A stretch of 64,000 nt of DNA from Gammaproteobacteria bacterium. GTDB lineage: Bacteria; Pseudomonadota; Gammaproteobacteria; GCA-001735895. Under the pieces are notes generated by a model. It was not told the DNA's origin, ran no database searches, and saw only the letters and a program-made list of their open reading frames with translations. Position numbers and translations under genes: made by a program. Positions 17,474 to 27,448 of this stretch are shown here, in pieces (within the stretch, counting starts at the first letter, position 1; every line of letters starts with the position of its first letter). The stretch lies in NCBI GenBank assembly GCA_029862005.1, contig JAOTYD010000010.1, positions 1 to 64,000 of the forward strand. The letters run 5' to 3'.

Positions 17474-18073
17474 ATGACGATATACGGCGATACCTATTCC
17501 GGAAATTGCTACAAACTAAAACTTATCTGCGCACTGCTCGCGATCGAGCATGAATGGATTTCTGTGGACATCCTGAAAGGTGAAACTCGCACCGAATATT
17601 TTCTTGCCCTGAATCCCAGTGGCCAGATTCCGGTCTGCATCACCTCGACCGGAGACGTTTTAACGGAATCCAACGCGATACTTTATTATCTCGCGCGTGA
17701 TAGCCACTACTGGCCGCAGGACAGGCTTGCACAAACACGCGTCCTCGAGTGGCAGTTTTTCGAACAATACAGTCACGAACCGACGATCGCAGTTGCCCGG
17801 TTTATCAAGTTTTACCAGGACATGCCGGAAAATAGAAAAGCAGAATACCAGGCCAAGCTGAAGGCAGGCTATCGTGCGCTCGATATCATGGAAAAACGGC
17901 TTGAAAAGAACGACTACCTGGTCGGCGATAATTGCAGTACTGCCGACATCTCGTTATTTGCCTATACCCACGTGGCTCCGGAGGGTGGATTTGAGCTATC
18001 GAAATTTCCCGCTATCACAGCCTGGATCGGGCGAATCGAGGGACTCGACGGCTTTGTTTCGATGAGTGGCTGA
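17474..18073 (+). CDS. Glutathione S-transferase family protein
   Basis: A 199-residue two-domain GST. The thioredoxin-like N-terminal half has YGDTYSGNCYKLKL, the cis-proline segment NPSGQIPVCI and the glutathione-binding ESNAILYYLA (about 64-73). The helical C-terminal half carries the N-capping segment CSTADISLFAYTH. The substrate is unknown. Spacing of 17 bases from slt suggests cotranscription. Confidence 0.9.
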   Translation: MTIYGDTYSGNCYKLKLICALLAIEHEWISVDILKGETRTEYFLALNPSGQIPVCITSTGDVLTESNAILYYLARDSHYWPQDRLAQTRVLEWQFFEQYSHEPTIAVARFIKFYQDMPENRKAEYQAKLKAGYRALDIMEKRLEKNDYLVGDNCSTADISLFAYTHVAPEGGFELSKFPAITAWIGRIEGLDGFVSMSG

Positions 18074-18168
18074 CCTAAGTCAATTGTATTAAAAAATCAC
18101 TGTGTTTATACTTCCGCGCTATTGGTAAAACGTGTTTTTATCCACCCAACCCGGAATAAATCTAAGCC

Positions 18169-19062
18169 GTGAGAAATTTCAAACAACAACTCGATAAAAT
18201 CAAGAACGAACCCGGATTCATCGCAGCGCTGGACCAAAGCGGCGGCAGTACGCCGAAGGCTCTGGCAAATTACGGTGTCGGGGCCGATGCCTACAACAAT
18301 GACGATGAAATGTTTGCCGTTGTCCACCAAATGCGCAGCAGAATCATAACCAGCCCTGCATTTAACGGGGACCGGATCATGGGAGCCATCCTCTTCGAGA
18401 ATACCATGGACCGCGAAATTGAGGGACAGGCAACGGCCGATTACCTGTGGAACGTGAAGCGGGTGGTGCCGTTTCTCAAGGTCGACAAGGGACTGGCTGA
18501 CGAGCAGGACGGTGCCCAGATCATGAAGCCAATGCCAGCGTTGGACGAGTTACTGGATAAGGCGACACAGAAGAATATATTCGGCACCAAGATGCGCTCG
18601 GTTATAAAAACCGATAATGCGACCGGTGCAAACGCGGTGGTAGAACAACAATTCGAAATAGGGCGCCAGATACTCGCCGCCGGATTAGTACCCATTATCG
18701 AGCCGGAAATTGATATAAACAGCCCGCAGAAAAGAGAGGCCGAGGATTTGCTTAAGACGGCCCTGCTAAAACAGCTTGACCAGCTCGAGGTCGATCAGCA
18801 GGTGATGCTCAAGTTGACGTTGCCAGAACAGGATAATTTTTATGCAACCTGCATCGATCATCCGAACGTGCTGAAGGTTGTCGCGCTCTCCGGCGGCTAT
18901 TCCCGCGAAGAAGCAAATCAGCGCCTTGCCAGGCAAAACGGAATGGTAGCGAGCTTTTCACGCGCGCTCAGCGAAGGTTTAAGCGCACAGCAAAGTGACG
19001 GCGAGTTTAATAGTGTTCTGGATGCTTCGATTGAAAGCATATTCCAGGCATCCAATACCTGA
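18169..19062 (+). CDS. fda: Fructose-bisphosphate aldolase class I
   Basis: The 297-residue protein matches the short class I aldolase family, with [13 protein letters not shown] (about 19-31), [19 protein letters not shown] (Lys near 102), [12 protein letters not shown] (about 174-185) and MLKLTLPE whose Lys (about 208) is the expected Schiff-base residue. It reversibly cleaves fructose 1,6-bisphosphate. It starts with GTG at 18169. No other glycolytic gene is adjacent, although ppsA lies nearby at 24975. Confidence 0.9.
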   Translation: MRNFKQQLDKIKNEPGFIAALDQSGGSTPKALANYGVGADAYNNDDEMFAVVHQMRSRIITSPAFNGDRIMGAILFENTMDREIEGQATADYLWNVKRVVPFLKVDKGLADEQDGAQIMKPMPALDELLDKATQKNIFGTKMRSVIKTDNATGANAVVEQQFEIGRQILAAGLVPIIEPEIDINSPQKREAEDLLKTALLKQLDQLEVDQQVMLKLTLPEQDNFYATCIDHPNVLKVVALSGGYSREEANQRLARQNGMVASFSRALSEGLSAQQSDGEFNSVLDASIESIFQASNT

Positions 19063-19088
19063 TCCTAGACCAGAGAAGATAACCAGAG

Positions 19089-19409
19089 ATGAAAATAAAA
19101 CTATCGATCATTGCCGCGACAATTCTACTCAGTGCCTGTTCCTCGCTGAAGCTGACAACAGGGGGGCAGAAAGTACGCGTCCTCGATCCGGCTGAAGTTG
19201 GAAGCTGCCGTGAAATGGGCCGAACAAATAATTCGGTAACCGCGAAAGTTATTGTAGAGAGGAAGGAAGAGGCGGTCGCAAAAGAGTTACGCATACTCGC
19301 TCGCAATAGCGCGGCTCGCATGGGTGGTGACACGATTGTGCCGCTGACAGTCATCGAGGCGGGCCAGCAGACTTTCATGGTTTACAAGTGCGTCAATCCT
19401 GACGGTTAG
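19089..19409 (+). CDS. DUF4156-type lipoprotein
   Basis: A 106-residue lipoprotein with lipobox LLSAC (acylated Cys at residue 17) followed by Ser-Ser. The mature part has GSCREMGRTNNSV and a closing VYKCVNPDG, two cysteines that probably pair, and ARMGGDTIVPL in between. This order (Cys, RNxAAxxGGDT, Cys) is that of DUF4156, distantly like the RcsF fold. Envelope localisation is expected; the role is unknown. It is 26 bases after the aldolase gene. Confidence 0.8.
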   Translation: MKIKLSIIAATILLSACSSLKLTTGGQKVRVLDPAEVGSCREMGRTNNSVTAKVIVERKEEAVAKELRILARNSAARMGGDTIVPLTVIEAGQQTFMVYKCVNPDG

Positions 19410-19480
19410 CGACCACACTTACTAATCCCAGATTTTTTATCCTTAGCTGGAACGGAAGCGGGGGACGCTGTCTCCCGGCT

Positions 19481-20701
19481 TCATTGATTCTGCACCATGA
19501 CGCGTGTCGCCAGAGTATGCGATATTTCAGCATGCGTCTTGGTAACCTCATCGCCCGGGGTAAAATAAATCAATTCGTCACACATGGCTTCAAACCGCTG
19601 CTGGCTGGGCCCCTTGACTGGTTGATCCGAGGTTACCCCGTAGATAAATTTGCCACGCGCCCGGGCAAAGCCGCATTCGAAACCCGTCCAGGCCTCGGCC
19701 TCGACACCCTCCAGGATCACAATCACGATATCCGCCCGGTCGAGTTCGTTCTCGTAACAGGCCTGTATTTCCCGCTGCGACATATTCTCGATATCAATAT
19801 CCAGATCGTGTTGGGGAATTAATACCTCCATGTAAGGATTATCCTCGGTGATCATATCGCGCAACTCGAGGTTCCATACCCGGGCCGCCTGTGAGCTGTT
19901 GTAGGCGGCAAGATACGCCCTGACGCCATGATGGATACCCATATTGACGTTGTGTGTAATCGATTCGGGCTCGAGATTGGTTTCCTTTTCTGCGGCAATC
20001 TGCAATGCATCCCTGAGCTCGATTTCACCGGTCATCAACGCGTGGCTGACGATTGCACCATTGATATTCGGCAGGTAGCGGTGTTTCGCGATATCGTCGA
20101 GTGTTCTAACGGTACCACTGGCATAAACCGGGATCGAAACATCGTGGCTGAGTTGTTCCGTCAATGCCAGAACCTCGTCAAACTCGGAATCTAGCCGCTC
20201 GGTGCCCTTGTGGATAACCCCGGCGATCCCGGTCATCTGCAGATCACGTATCAAATCCTGCGGTTGGAATGCAGTTTGCGTCTTCCAGCCGTCGATCATG
20301 ACGTAACCACCACGCGTGGCCAGGTGCACGATGATTCCACCTGGATGACGACTCGCTGCCTCAACTACCAGCGGGGAGTCGGTAATCGCGATGGTCCCGA
20401 GAACAACGCGAGCTGCGCCCGCTTCGAACCAATCATTGATCTGGGCCAGGGTTCTAATGCCGCCCGCGATCTGGATCGGAATGTCGGTTTCGTTCAGCAG
20501 CTCTTTGATCAGCTTGTAGTTGTTTTCAGGTTTCGATCTGGCGGCGTCGATATCGACTATTTGCAGCATCTGGGCGCCCTCAGCGACAAACTTCTGAACC
20601 GCCTGGCGCGGCGAGATATCGTGGACGATGTCGTCACCCTCGATAGCAGCACGGGTGATTACCTTTCCATCCTGAATCTGAATCTCTGGTATTATTATCA
20701 T
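19481..20701 (-). CDS. HisA-like TIM barrel fused to a nucleoside 2-deoxyribosyltransferase-like domain
   Basis: The 406-residue protein has two halves. Residues 1-240 are HisA/HisF-like: IIIPEIQIQDGKV start, phosphate-binding IAGGIRT (78-84), HLATRGGYVMIDGW (126-139) and a second phosphate loop ASGTVRT (194-200). The two catalytic aspartates of HisA are missing: the first is Q8 and the second is A128, so ProFAR isomerase activity is unlikely. Residues 258-400 resemble nucleoside 2-deoxyribosyltransferases: RAYLAAYNS, VLIPQHD, DRADIVIVILEG and TGFECGFARARGK with the candidate nucleophile E342. No other his gene is near. The protein may act on a ribosyl or phosphoribosyl compound (inference). 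The gene is divergent from a tyrosine phosphatase gene. Confidence 0.75.
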   Translation of the reverse strand: MIIIPEIQIQDGKVITRAAIEGDDIVHDISPRQAVQKFVAEGAQMLQIVDIDAARSKPENNYKLIKELLNETDIPIQIAGGIRTLAQINDWFEAGAARVVLGTIAITDSPLVVEAASRHPGGIIVHLATRGGYVMIDGWKTQTAFQPQDLIRDLQMTGIAGVIHKGTERLDSEFDEVLALTEQLSHDVSIPVYASGTVRTLDDIAKHRYLPNINGAIVSHALMTGEIELRDALQIAAEKETNLEPESITHNVNMGIHHGVRAYLAAYNSSQAARVWNLELRDMITEDNPYMEVLIPQHDLDIDIENMSQREIQACYENELDRADIVIVILEGVEAEAWTGFECGFARARGKFIYGVTSDQPVKGPSQQRFEAMCDELIYFTPGDEVTKTHAEISHTLATRVMVQNQ

Positions 20702-20798
20702 TGCGATACTTCCCGGGATACGATGCCGCGCATTATATCAAATAGTATTGCGGCAGGGATGAACATTTCATTGCATTTATTCACATTGGATCAAATAG

Positions 20799-21287
20799 AT
20801 GTCGTTACGAAAACCGCTAAAAGTACTATTCGTTTGCATGGGCAATATCTGCCGTTCGCCAACCGCGCACGGCGTGTTCCAGTCCAGAGTCGATGCCGAG
20901 GGGCTGGGTAAATCGATCCTGGTGGATTCAGCTGGCACCCACAGTTATCACATCGGCAGTCCCCCGGACCTGCGGTCACAGGCAGTTGCGAAGGCGCGAG
21001 GCATAGACCTCGGTGGCCTCAGCGCTCGCCGATTCAGGGCAGAGGATTTTGTCGAGTTCGATTACCTGGTTGGCATGGACCATTCAAACCTGGCCGACAT
21101 GCTCGCGGTCAAACCCGAAACCGCAACCGCACAGGTGGACCTGATGCTGGCCTATTCGGATAAGTTTGAGCAACAGGAAATCCCCGATCCTTATTTCGGC
21201 AACGATGGGTTTGACCTGGTATTCGACATGATCGACGATGCTGCCTTTGGACTGCTGCGCGAAATTCGGTCGCAGCATAAATTCTAG
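20799..21287 (+). CDS. Low-molecular-weight protein-tyrosine phosphatase
   Basis: The 162-residue protein has the active-site loop VCMGNICRSP (nucleophile Cys near residue 13, Arg near 19) and the general-acid loop IPDPYFG (Asp near 130). These enzymes remove phosphate from tyrosine residues of regulatory or exopolysaccharide proteins; some relatives are arsenate reductases, but the DPYFG loop favours phosphatase. No kinase or polysaccharide gene is adjacent. Its stop overlaps the end of the convergent hflD by four bases. Confidence 0.93.
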   Translation: MSLRKPLKVLFVCMGNICRSPTAHGVFQSRVDAEGLGKSILVDSAGTHSYHIGSPPDLRSQAVAKARGIDLGGLSARRFRAEDFVEFDYLVGMDHSNLADMLAVKPETATAQVDLMLAYSDKFEQQEIPDPYFGNDGFDLVFDMIDDAAFGLLREIRSQHKF

Positions 21288-21904
21288 CTGCGTGCCAGGA
21301 AACGCCTGGCAGCTGCGAGATATTTTCTGCGCCACCAGAATAATCGCCACTTACTGCCCCCCAGCTGATGCCACAGTACTGCCGCGCGTATCCCGGCCAG
21401 CAACAAGGCTCTGATTTTTGCGGCGTTGTCGCTATTGCGCAGGTAATTTTGTTCACCCCTGACGATGATGCGCGGACTCAGCGGACTGATGCGTTCCTGG
21501 TACAGGCCGTCGATCTTGTTGATCATACTGCTACGGCTCATATCGAACTCGCTGGCATCGTTTTCAATTTTCCGTAATCCCTGCAGTAGCGCATTCGATA
21601 AATCGCGGTCGCGTAACACCTGGCTCGCAATTTTCAGAATCGATAACAGGTAGTACGCGATATTTCGGCCGGGCGATCGATTCTCTCCTCCGAGGTAGTC
21701 GCCAAGCGCTACAAAACCACGAGATAGATGGGAAATTTCGCCCAGGGCCTGCTCCGGGGTGTCAGCATCAATGGTAAACAGGCTGGATAAACAACACTCG
21801 AATGCATCCGTATCACAGTTCCCGTGCAGCGCCAGTTCGTCTACGAGGACCGCGGCCTGGAACATTCCAGCCAGCGCCAGTGTTTGATCCGCGAACCGCG
21901 TCAC
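21284..21904 (-). CDS. hflD: High frequency lysogenization protein HflD homologue
   Basis: The product (206 residues from the GTG at 21904) aligns with Hfl[21 protein letters not shown] at the start, a central SKxxSxxL-type helical part, [13 protein letters not shown] and [20 protein letters not shown] near the C-terminus. HflD is a peripheral inner-membrane protein that in E. coli acts on phage lambda CII; its cellular role is not fully known. I chose GTG 21904 because it overlaps the mnmA stop in a GTGA and gives the usual N-terminus. The mnmA-hflD order is widely conserved. Confidence 0.9.
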   Translation of the reverse strand: MTRFADQTLALAGMFQAAVLVDELALHGNCDTDAFECCLSSLFTIDADTPEQALGEISHLSRGFVALGDYLGGENRSPGRNIAYYLLSILKIASQVLRDRDLSNALLQGLRKIENDASEFDMSRSSMINKIDGLYQERISPLSPRIIVRGEQNYLRNSDNAAKIRALLLAGIRAAVLWHQLGGSKWRLFWWRRKYLAAARRFLARS

Positions 21905-22998
21905 GAGTTGTAGGCCACCTCGATGGTGCCACCCCCGAGGCACTGCTCATCGTGATACAGTACCAGCGCCTGGCCTGGTGTCACGGCGCGCTGGGGTTGC
22001 GCAAACTCGATGATTGCCCTGTTTCCTTCACCCGGGATCAGGCGACACGGAGTGTCCTGTTGTCGATACCTGATCTTGGCACTGTAATCACCGGCAGGCA
22101 CACTCGAGGCTTCCGAGATCCAGTGTAAATCGGTAACGCGACAATGCGAGTGATAAAGAGCAGGATTTTCCACTCCCTGCACCGCGACCAGCTGATTTTT
22201 ATCCAACACTTTATCGACCACATACCATGGTTCCTCGCTGCCCGCCTGGATGCCACCAATACCAAGGCCCTGGCGTTGTCCAATGGTGTAGTACATCAGG
22301 CCGCTGTGCTCACCGATTGTGCGGCCATCCGCGGTTACTACTGCACCCGGTTGCGCCGGTATAAATCGCTGTAAAAAATCCCTGAACTTGCGCTCGCCAA
22401 TGAAACAGATACCGGTACTATCTTTTTTTGCGTGCACGACAAACTGTTGCTGTTTCGCAATTGCGCGCACTTCTGTCTTGTCCAGTTCACCAACGGGAAA
22501 TAGCGCATGTGCCAGCTGATGCTGATTGAGGGCGTAAAGAAAATAGGACTGATCCTTGTTGGGATCGAGACCACGCAGCAATTCGAAGCGGCCTTCATGC
22601 TGGCGCGTACGCACGTAATGCCCGGTTGCGATACGTCGTGCACCCAGGGTCCTGGCATGATCCAGGAAAGCCTTAAACTTGATTTCCCGGTTGCACATGA
22701 TGTCTGGATTCGGGGTGCGACCAACCCGATACTCATCCAGAAAATGTTCAAACACATTATCCCAGTATTCGCCCGAGAAATTAACCGTATGTAACGGGAT
22801 ACCGAGCTGATCACAGACCTGCTGTGCATCCGCCAGATCAACAGTCGCCGAGCAATATTCCTCGGTGTCGTCTTCTTCCCAGTTTTTCATGAATAGACCT
22901 TCAACCTGGTAACCCTCACGGATTAGCAGGTGCGCTGCAACCGAGGAATCGACGCCACCGGACATGCCGACAATTATTTTTTCTGTTGTGCTGCCCAT
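21901..22998 (-). CDS. mnmA: tRNA-specific 2-thiouridylase MnmA
   Basis: The product is 365 residues from ATG 22998, the usual length for MnmA. A longer frame extends 38 codons upstream, but it would run into the preceding gene and adds no conserved sequence. Motifs are the PP-loop [12 protein letters not shown] near residue 11, [10 protein letters not shown] with the first catalytic Cys (about 103), and STGICFIGE with the second (about 200). MnmA adds sulfur to U34 of tRNA for Lys, Glu and Gln. It sits 8 bases after a secreted-protein gene and overlaps hflD. Confidence 0.97.
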   Translation of the reverse strand: MGSTTEKIIVGMSGGVDSSVAAHLLIREGYQVEGLFMKNWEEDDTEEYCSATVDLADAQQVCDQLGIPLHTVNFSGEYWDNVFEHFLDEYRVGRTPNPDIMCNREIKFKAFLDHARTLGARRIATGHYVRTRQHEGRFELLRGLDPNKDQSYFLYALNQHQLAHALFPVGELDKTEVRAIAKQQQFVVHAKKDSTGICFIGERKFRDFLQRFIPAQPGAVVTADGRTIGEHSGLMYYTIGQRQGLGIGGIQAGSEEPWYVVDKVLDKNQLVAVQGVENPALYHSHCRVTDLHWISEASSVPAGDYSAKIRYRQQDTPCRLIPGEGNRAIIEFAQPQRAVTPGQALVLYHDEQCLGGGTIEVAYNS

Positions 22999-23006
22999 GC
23001 CAGAGT

Positions 23007-23579
23007 TCAGTTGGAGGCCAATTCCGGATTTAACGCGCTTGGAAAATCCCGTTTTCGTTTCCAGTCGTCGAGTGGTTGGATATAGGGTAACTCGCCGTTG
23101 TCGCGATACCACGAATCAACCGCGAACTTCGCGTGACTGTCAATTTCCGATATGGCCGCGGTCCAGTGGGCTATAAACCAGACGATACGGCGATACTTGC
23201 GGTCAACGCGATGCCACTTCAACAACTCGAGTTCCTCGAGCGCTAACAGATATTGCAGGGTATTGGTTGATTCATCGATACAGTCCATCTGCCCAAAAAT
23301 ATCGGATCCGGGCCAATTTCCAGCCCTGTCCAGGTGGGTGCCGGATAATTCACCGCTAATGCGTTCCATAATTGCGACGGCACGTCGGATCGCTTGTTTT
23401 TCCGAGTAGCTATCAACAATGCCTTGCGCAAAGATTGCTCTGATCTGCTTCCAGTGAGACTCGCTATAGTGTAATACCCGGGTCGTCTTGCAACCGAAAT
23501 CGTAGCACTGCACAAAGTAGGGCGCGGCCACAGCAGGCGACGTAACGACCAGTAGCAGCAAAACTCGAATCACCAGCAT
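23007..23579 (-). CDS. Secreted protein of unknown function in the nudJ-mnmA operon
   Basis: A 190-residue protein with a typical signal peptide ([18 protein letters not shown], cleavage after AVA). The mature part has three cysteines ([17 protein letters not shown]) and conserved-looking aromatic segments such as [17 protein letters not shown] and [10 protein letters not shown]. It lies between nudJ (2 bases upstream) and mnmA (8 bases downstream) on the same strand, so it is certainly cotranscribed. I do not recognise the family; a periplasmic role is inferred only from the signal. Confidence 0.75.
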   Translation of the reverse strand: MLVIRVLLLLVVTSPAVAAPYFVQCYDFGCKTTRVLHYSESHWKQIRAIFAQGIVDSYSEKQAIRRAVAIMERISGELSGTHLDRAGNWPGSDIFGQMDCIDESTNTLQYLLALEELELLKWHRVDRKYRRIVWFIAHWTAAISEIDSHAKFAVDSWYRDNGELPYIQPLDDWKRKRDFPSALNPELASN

Positions 23580-23581
23580 GA

Positions 23582-24040
23582 CTAGGCAAACACCCGACTA
23601 ATAACATCCAGAGGATAACCCGGTCCATTCCGAAAATCATCGATGCACTGCATTACCATTGGGCTGCGGTGCTGTGCGCGGCAGGATAAAACCTCTTCGT
23701 AGCTCAACCATTCCGCGGCAATGATATCCCGGTCGAGTTCTCCTTCGACCCGATCGCCCACATCGCCTCGAAATAAAAAGCGGAGATAGGTTTTATCTGC
23801 TTGCGGATCCGGGCGATACCGGTAAATGCCCTGCAAGGAGCGTGGCTTGAACGGGTAACAGGTTTCTTCCATGGTTTCTCGGATCACGGCTTCGATCAGG
23901 GTTTCACCGGGATCAAGATGACCGGCAGGCTGATTATAGACGATCCGACCAGCGGCATTTTCCCTGACCAACAGGTACTTGCCATCGAGTTCACAAATCG
24001 CCGCGACGGTGGCGTGAGGCTTCCAGTCAGTTTCAACCAA
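23582..24040 (-). CDS. nudJ: NUDIX hydrolase, NudJ type
   Basis: The product (152 residues from TTG 24040) has KPHATVAAI at the start, NQPAGHLDPGETLIEAVIRETMEET-type Nudix box (about residues 35-60, with REtxEE glutamates) and ends SPLVxxxxxDFxxGxxYPLD-like. This matches E. coli NudJ, a phosphatase for nucleoside di/triphosphates and HMP-pyrophosphate. TTG 24040 was preferred over the ATG 93 bases upstream because it has GGAG 10 bases before it and gives the family length. The upstream MBL gene overlaps its start by eight bases. The nudJ-mnmA-hflD set is conserved, here with one gene inserted. Confidence 0.88.
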   Translation of the reverse strand: MVETDWKPHATVAAICELDGKYLLVRENAAGRIVYNQPAGHLDPGETLIEAVIRETMEETCYPFKPRSLQGIYRYRPDPQADKTYLRFLFRGDVGDRVEGELDRDIIAAEWLSYEEVLSCRAQHRSPMVMQCIDDFRNGPGYPLDVISRVFA

Positions 24041-24974
24041 TTTGGGTATTTCTCCACCAATAAGCAAGGCCCTGGGCGTTGAGCCTGATATCGGTTTTGA
24101 GCACACGCGCCACCTCGCTGCCCGTGGCGTCACCCCCCAGTCCGTTCACGATCATGTCGCCAAGCTCAATTTCGAAGGTCTTGTCATCTTGCGGTTCTGT
24201 CGGATTGTCCCTTTTACAGAGATCAACATAAGCATCAATCCAGCGCTTAAAACTGTCAACCTGCGCCGCGGGGTTTTCGAATTCTCCGTAATGGGTCAGG
24301 TACAGTGTATCCGGTTGGTAACTCATAATACGCGCTACGGATTCGTGTAATGCCTGCGGGTCGAACTGGGTCGGTGGCGTGGTAGGGACCAACCCCCGCT
24401 CGAGTGGTTTCATTGCGTCATAGCTGATTCCGAAAGTATCTCCACTGAAAACCCCGCTGCTGACCTGATCATATATACAAAAGTGATGGCGCGCATGACC
24501 CGGGGTGTCAAAAAATACGAGTTCGCGCTCTCCGAGTTTATATCGTGCCTGGTCCTCGGCGACGATAATGCGGTTTTCAGCAATCGGTTCGATAGTGCCA
24601 TACAGCTGCCTGAATCTTTCCTCACCGTAGACAGCGATCGTTCCTGATATCAGTTTTTGCGGGTCGATCATATGAAACGCACCCCGCGGATGAATGATCA
24701 GCCTGGCCGCGTCGAATTGCCGCATCATCTCACCGGCACCACCGGCGTGATCCAGGTGCACGTGGGTGGGGATTACATATTTAACCTGTGATTTTGCAAT
24801 TCCCAGTTCCGCCAGGGTTGCCAGCACGTTGCTGACCGAGTGATAGGTTCCGGTTTCAATAATTGCAACCTCGTCACCCTCACGGAGCAGATAAATCGAG
24901 GCTACCCGGGGTTGAACATAGAGAGCATCGATACAACAAATACCATGCTTTAACGCAGCATACTCAGCCATCAA
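24033..24974 (-). CDS. MBL-fold metallo-hydrolase
   Basis: This 313-residue protein has the metallo-beta-lactamase motif THVHLDHAGG (about residues 69-78), a second metal His in DTPGHARHH (about 160) and the Asp in FSGDTFGISYD (about 176), followed by LTHYG. The family hydrolyses thioesters, lactones, phosphodiesters and others; the substrate cannot be told. Its ATG directly abuts the ppsA stop (24975) and its end overlaps nudJ, so it belongs to the ppsA-MBL-nudJ-mnmA-hflD string. Confidence 0.88.
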   Translation of the reverse strand: MMAEYAALKHGICCIDALYVQPRVASIYLLREGDEVAIIETGTYHSVSNVLATLAELGIAKSQVKYVIPTHVHLDHAGGAGEMMRQFDAARLIIHPRGAFHMIDPQKLISGTIAVYGEERFRQLYGTIEPIAENRIIVAEDQARYKLGERELVFFDTPGHARHHFCIYDQVSSGVFSGDTFGISYDAMKPLERGLVPTTPPTQFDPQALHESVARIMSYQPDTLYLTHYGEFENPAAQVDSFKRWIDAYVDLCKRDNPTEPQDDKTFEIELGDMIVNGLGGDATGSEVARVLKTDIRLNAQGLAYWWRNTQIG

Positions 24975-27347
24975 TCAGCCAGATTTGCAGTGCTCTGCCA
25001 TGAACAACCAGGTTTCGATAACGGAATCCGGGTTGAGCGAAATGCTGGTGATTCCCTGTTCCAGCAGCCATTCCGCAAGATCGGGATGATCCGATGGGCC
25101 TTGTCCACAGATGCCGACATACTTACCCTCGGACTTACAGGCCTCAATTGCCTGCTGCAATAGTTTCATGACCGCAGGATCGCGTTCGTCGAAACCGGAG
25201 GCCACCAGGCCCGAATCCCGGTCGAGACCCAGGGTCAGCTGCGTTAGGTCATTCGATCCGATCGAAAACCCATCGAAGTATTCCAGGAACTCCCTGGCAA
25301 GGATCACGTTGGATGGAATCTCGCACATCATGATGACCTTGAAGTCATCGACGCCGCGCTCCAATCCGTTAGTACGCAATAACTCATGCACCGACCTCGC
25401 TTCGTTGAGAGTGCGCACGAACGGAATCATGATTTCCAGGTTTTTCAGATTCATGTCGTTACGGACGCGTTTGATCGCGTCACACTCGAGCTCGAAGCTC
25501 GACCTGAAATCGTCGCTGACATAACGCGAGGCACCACGAAATCCCAGCATCGGGTTTTCTTCGTGCGGCTCGAAAATTTCACCGCCGAGCAGGTGGGCGT
25601 ATTCATTCGATTTGAAATCCGACGTGCGCACAATGACGCGCTCGGGTGCGAATGCGGCCGCGAGCGTCGCGATGCCTTCACTTAACTTGTCGACGTAGTA
25701 ATCTACAGGACTGTTATACCCACCAATTCGCTCCCGGATGGCCTGTTGCAGCTCTTTGTCCATGTGATCAAATTCGAGTAACGCGCGCGGATGAATACCG
25801 ATACTGTTGCTGATAATAAACTCGAGACGAGCCAGACCGATTCCCGCGTGGGGCAATCTGGAAAAACTGAAAGCACGTTCAGGATTACCCACATTCATCG
25901 AAACTTTGACCGGGATATCCGGCATTTTCGATAACTCGTGCTGCTGATAGTCAAACTCGAGCAAGCCCGAGTAAGCGTAGCCAGTATCACCCTCCGCACA
26001 GGTGATGGTTACTTCGCTTTGATGCATAATATCCTCGGTACAGGTAGCAGTACCCACCAGCGCGGGTATGCCCAGCTCGCGCGCAATTATGGCCGCATGA
26101 CAGGTGCGCCCGCCTCGATTAGTGACGATCGCGGCAGCCTTTTTCATGATCGGTTCCCAATCGGGATCCGTCATATCGGTGACCAGAACATCGCCAGCTT
26201 CAATCTGGTCCATCTGCGACAGGTCGTTTATTACTTTTGCCTTGCCCTGGCCAATGCGGTTGCCAACCGCGCGCCCGCTGACCAGTACCTCCGATGTCTG
26301 CTTGAGCTGGTAACGTTCAATAATCTGACTCGCCCGGGATTGAACGGTTTCCGGTCGCGCCTGGACGATATAAAGTTTGCCGTTCTCACCGTCCTTGGCC
26401 CATTCAATATCCATCGGCCGGCCATAGTGCGATTCTATAGTGACGGCCATTTTTGCAAGCGCGGTAATCTCGTCGTCATTAATCGAAAACCGGCAGCGCT
26501 CTGCCTTTTCTACATCAACTGTCTGAATGGCTTCTTGCGGCGACTCGTCGCTGGCATAGATCATCTTGATCAACTTACTACCGAGCGTTTTCTGCAGAAT
26601 ACTGCGCCTGGCACTATCCAGTGTTTTTTTATAAACGTAGAATTCATCCGGATTGACCGCGCCCTGCACCACGGTCTCACCCAGGCCGTAGCTGCTGGTG
26701 ATAAATACCACGTCCTCGAAACCTGATTCCGTATCGATGCTGAACATAACTCCGCTGGCGGCCAGGTCACTGCGCACCATGCGCTGTATACCAGCCGACA
26801 GCGAGACCTCGGCATGTTCAAACCCCTGATGCACCCGGTAAGAAATTGCCCGATCATTAAAAAGGGAAGCAAACACCAGCTTGATCGCGTGCAGCACGTT
26901 GTCGATACCGCAGATATTCAAATAGGTTTCCTGCTGTCCGGCGAAAGAGGCATCGGGTAAATCTTCCGCGGTTGCCGAAGAACGTACCGCCACGGTTGCG
27001 TCTTTACCATTGATAGCCATGCCCTGGTAAGCCTGGGTAATCTCCTGCTGTAAATGAACGGGCAGGGAGGCATCGATGATCCAGCCTCTTATTTCCAGGC
27101 CGACCGCGGCAAGCTGCTTGACGTCATCGCTATCGAGCTGATCAAGCCTGGCATGTATTTTTTCACGAATATCGGCCTCGTCCAGGAAATCATTAAAGGC
27201 CCCTGCAGTAGTCGCGAAACCGCCCGGAACCTCGATTCCGAGGTTGCCCAGGTTGCTTATCATTTCCCCCAGCGAAGCGTTTTTCCCTCCGACTCGAGGG
27301 ACATCATTCATGCCCAACTCATCCAGTGGCACAATATTTTCAGACAT
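24975..27347 (-). CDS. ppsA: Phosphoenolpyruvate synthase
   Basis: The 790-residue protein has the three-domain order of PEP synthase: an ATP-grasp N-terminal domain ([12 protein letters not shown] near 20, [20 protein letters not shown] near 125), a central phosphohistidine domain with [14 protein letters not shown] (catalytic His near 420), and a C-terminal TIM barrel with [17 protein letters not shown] and the catalytic Cys in [10 protein letters not shown]. It makes PEP from pyruvate and ATP with AMP and Pi release, the first step of gluconeogenesis. The divergent ppsR product regulates it. Confidence 0.98.
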   Translation of the reverse strand: MSENIVPLDELGMNDVPRVGGKNASLGEMISNLGNLGIEVPGGFATTAGAFNDFLDEADIREKIHARLDQLDSDDVKQLAAVGLEIRGWIIDASLPVHLQQEITQAYQGMAINGKDATVAVRSSATAEDLPDASFAGQQETYLNICGIDNVLHAIKLVFASLFNDRAISYRVHQGFEHAEVSLSAGIQRMVRSDLAASGVMFSIDTESGFEDVVFITSSYGLGETVVQGAVNPDEFYVYKKTLDSARRSILQKTLGSKLIKMIYASDESPQEAIQTVDVEKAERCRFSINDDEITALAKMAVTIESHYGRPMDIEWAKDGENGKLYIVQARPETVQSRASQIIERYQLKQTSEVLVSGRAVGNRIGQGKAKVINDLSQMDQIEAGDVLVTDMTDPDWEPIMKKAAAIVTNRGGRTCHAAIIARELGIPALVGTATCTEDIMHQSEVTITCAEGDTGYAYSGLLEFDYQQHELSKMPDIPVKVSMNVGNPERAFSFSRLPHAGIGLARLEFIISNSIGIHPRALLEFDHMDKELQQAIRERIGGYNSPVDYYVDKLSEGIATLAAAFAPERVIVRTSDFKSNEYAHLLGGEIFEPHEENPMLGFRGASRYVSDDFRSSFELECDAIKRVRNDMNLKNLEIMIPFVRTLNEARSVHELLRTNGLERGVDDFKVIMMCEIPSNVILAREFLEYFDGFSIGSNDLTQLTLGLDRDSGLVASGFDERDPAVMKLLQQAIEACKSEGKYVGICGQGPSDHPDLAEWLLEQGITSISLNPDSVIETWLFMAEHCKSG

Positions 27348-27395
27348 ATGGATACTCTATTAGTAAGACGATCGAGTTACTTGTTGAGGCCCAAG

Positions 27396-27407
27396 TATAC
27401 TAGTATA
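27396..27407. promoter_or_regulatory. 12-bp palindrome in the divergent ppsA/ppsR promoter region
   Basis: TATACTAGTATA is an exact palindrome located between the ppsA start (27347) and the ppsR start (27449). Each half reads TATACT on its own strand, close to a -10 consensus, so it could serve as overlapping divergent -10 elements or as an operator. Convincing -35 hexamers are not seen. Confidence 0.35.
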
Positions 27408-27448
27408 TCGAGTTGAAACCGAAGCCAATTGAGAGATCTTGCGGTAAT

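Noticed and set aside
20210-20911. 233-codon plus-strand frame opposite the HisA-like fusion gene
   Set aside because: It is the antisense of a well-supported gene and continues out of phase into the tyrosine phosphatase gene; no motifs were seen.
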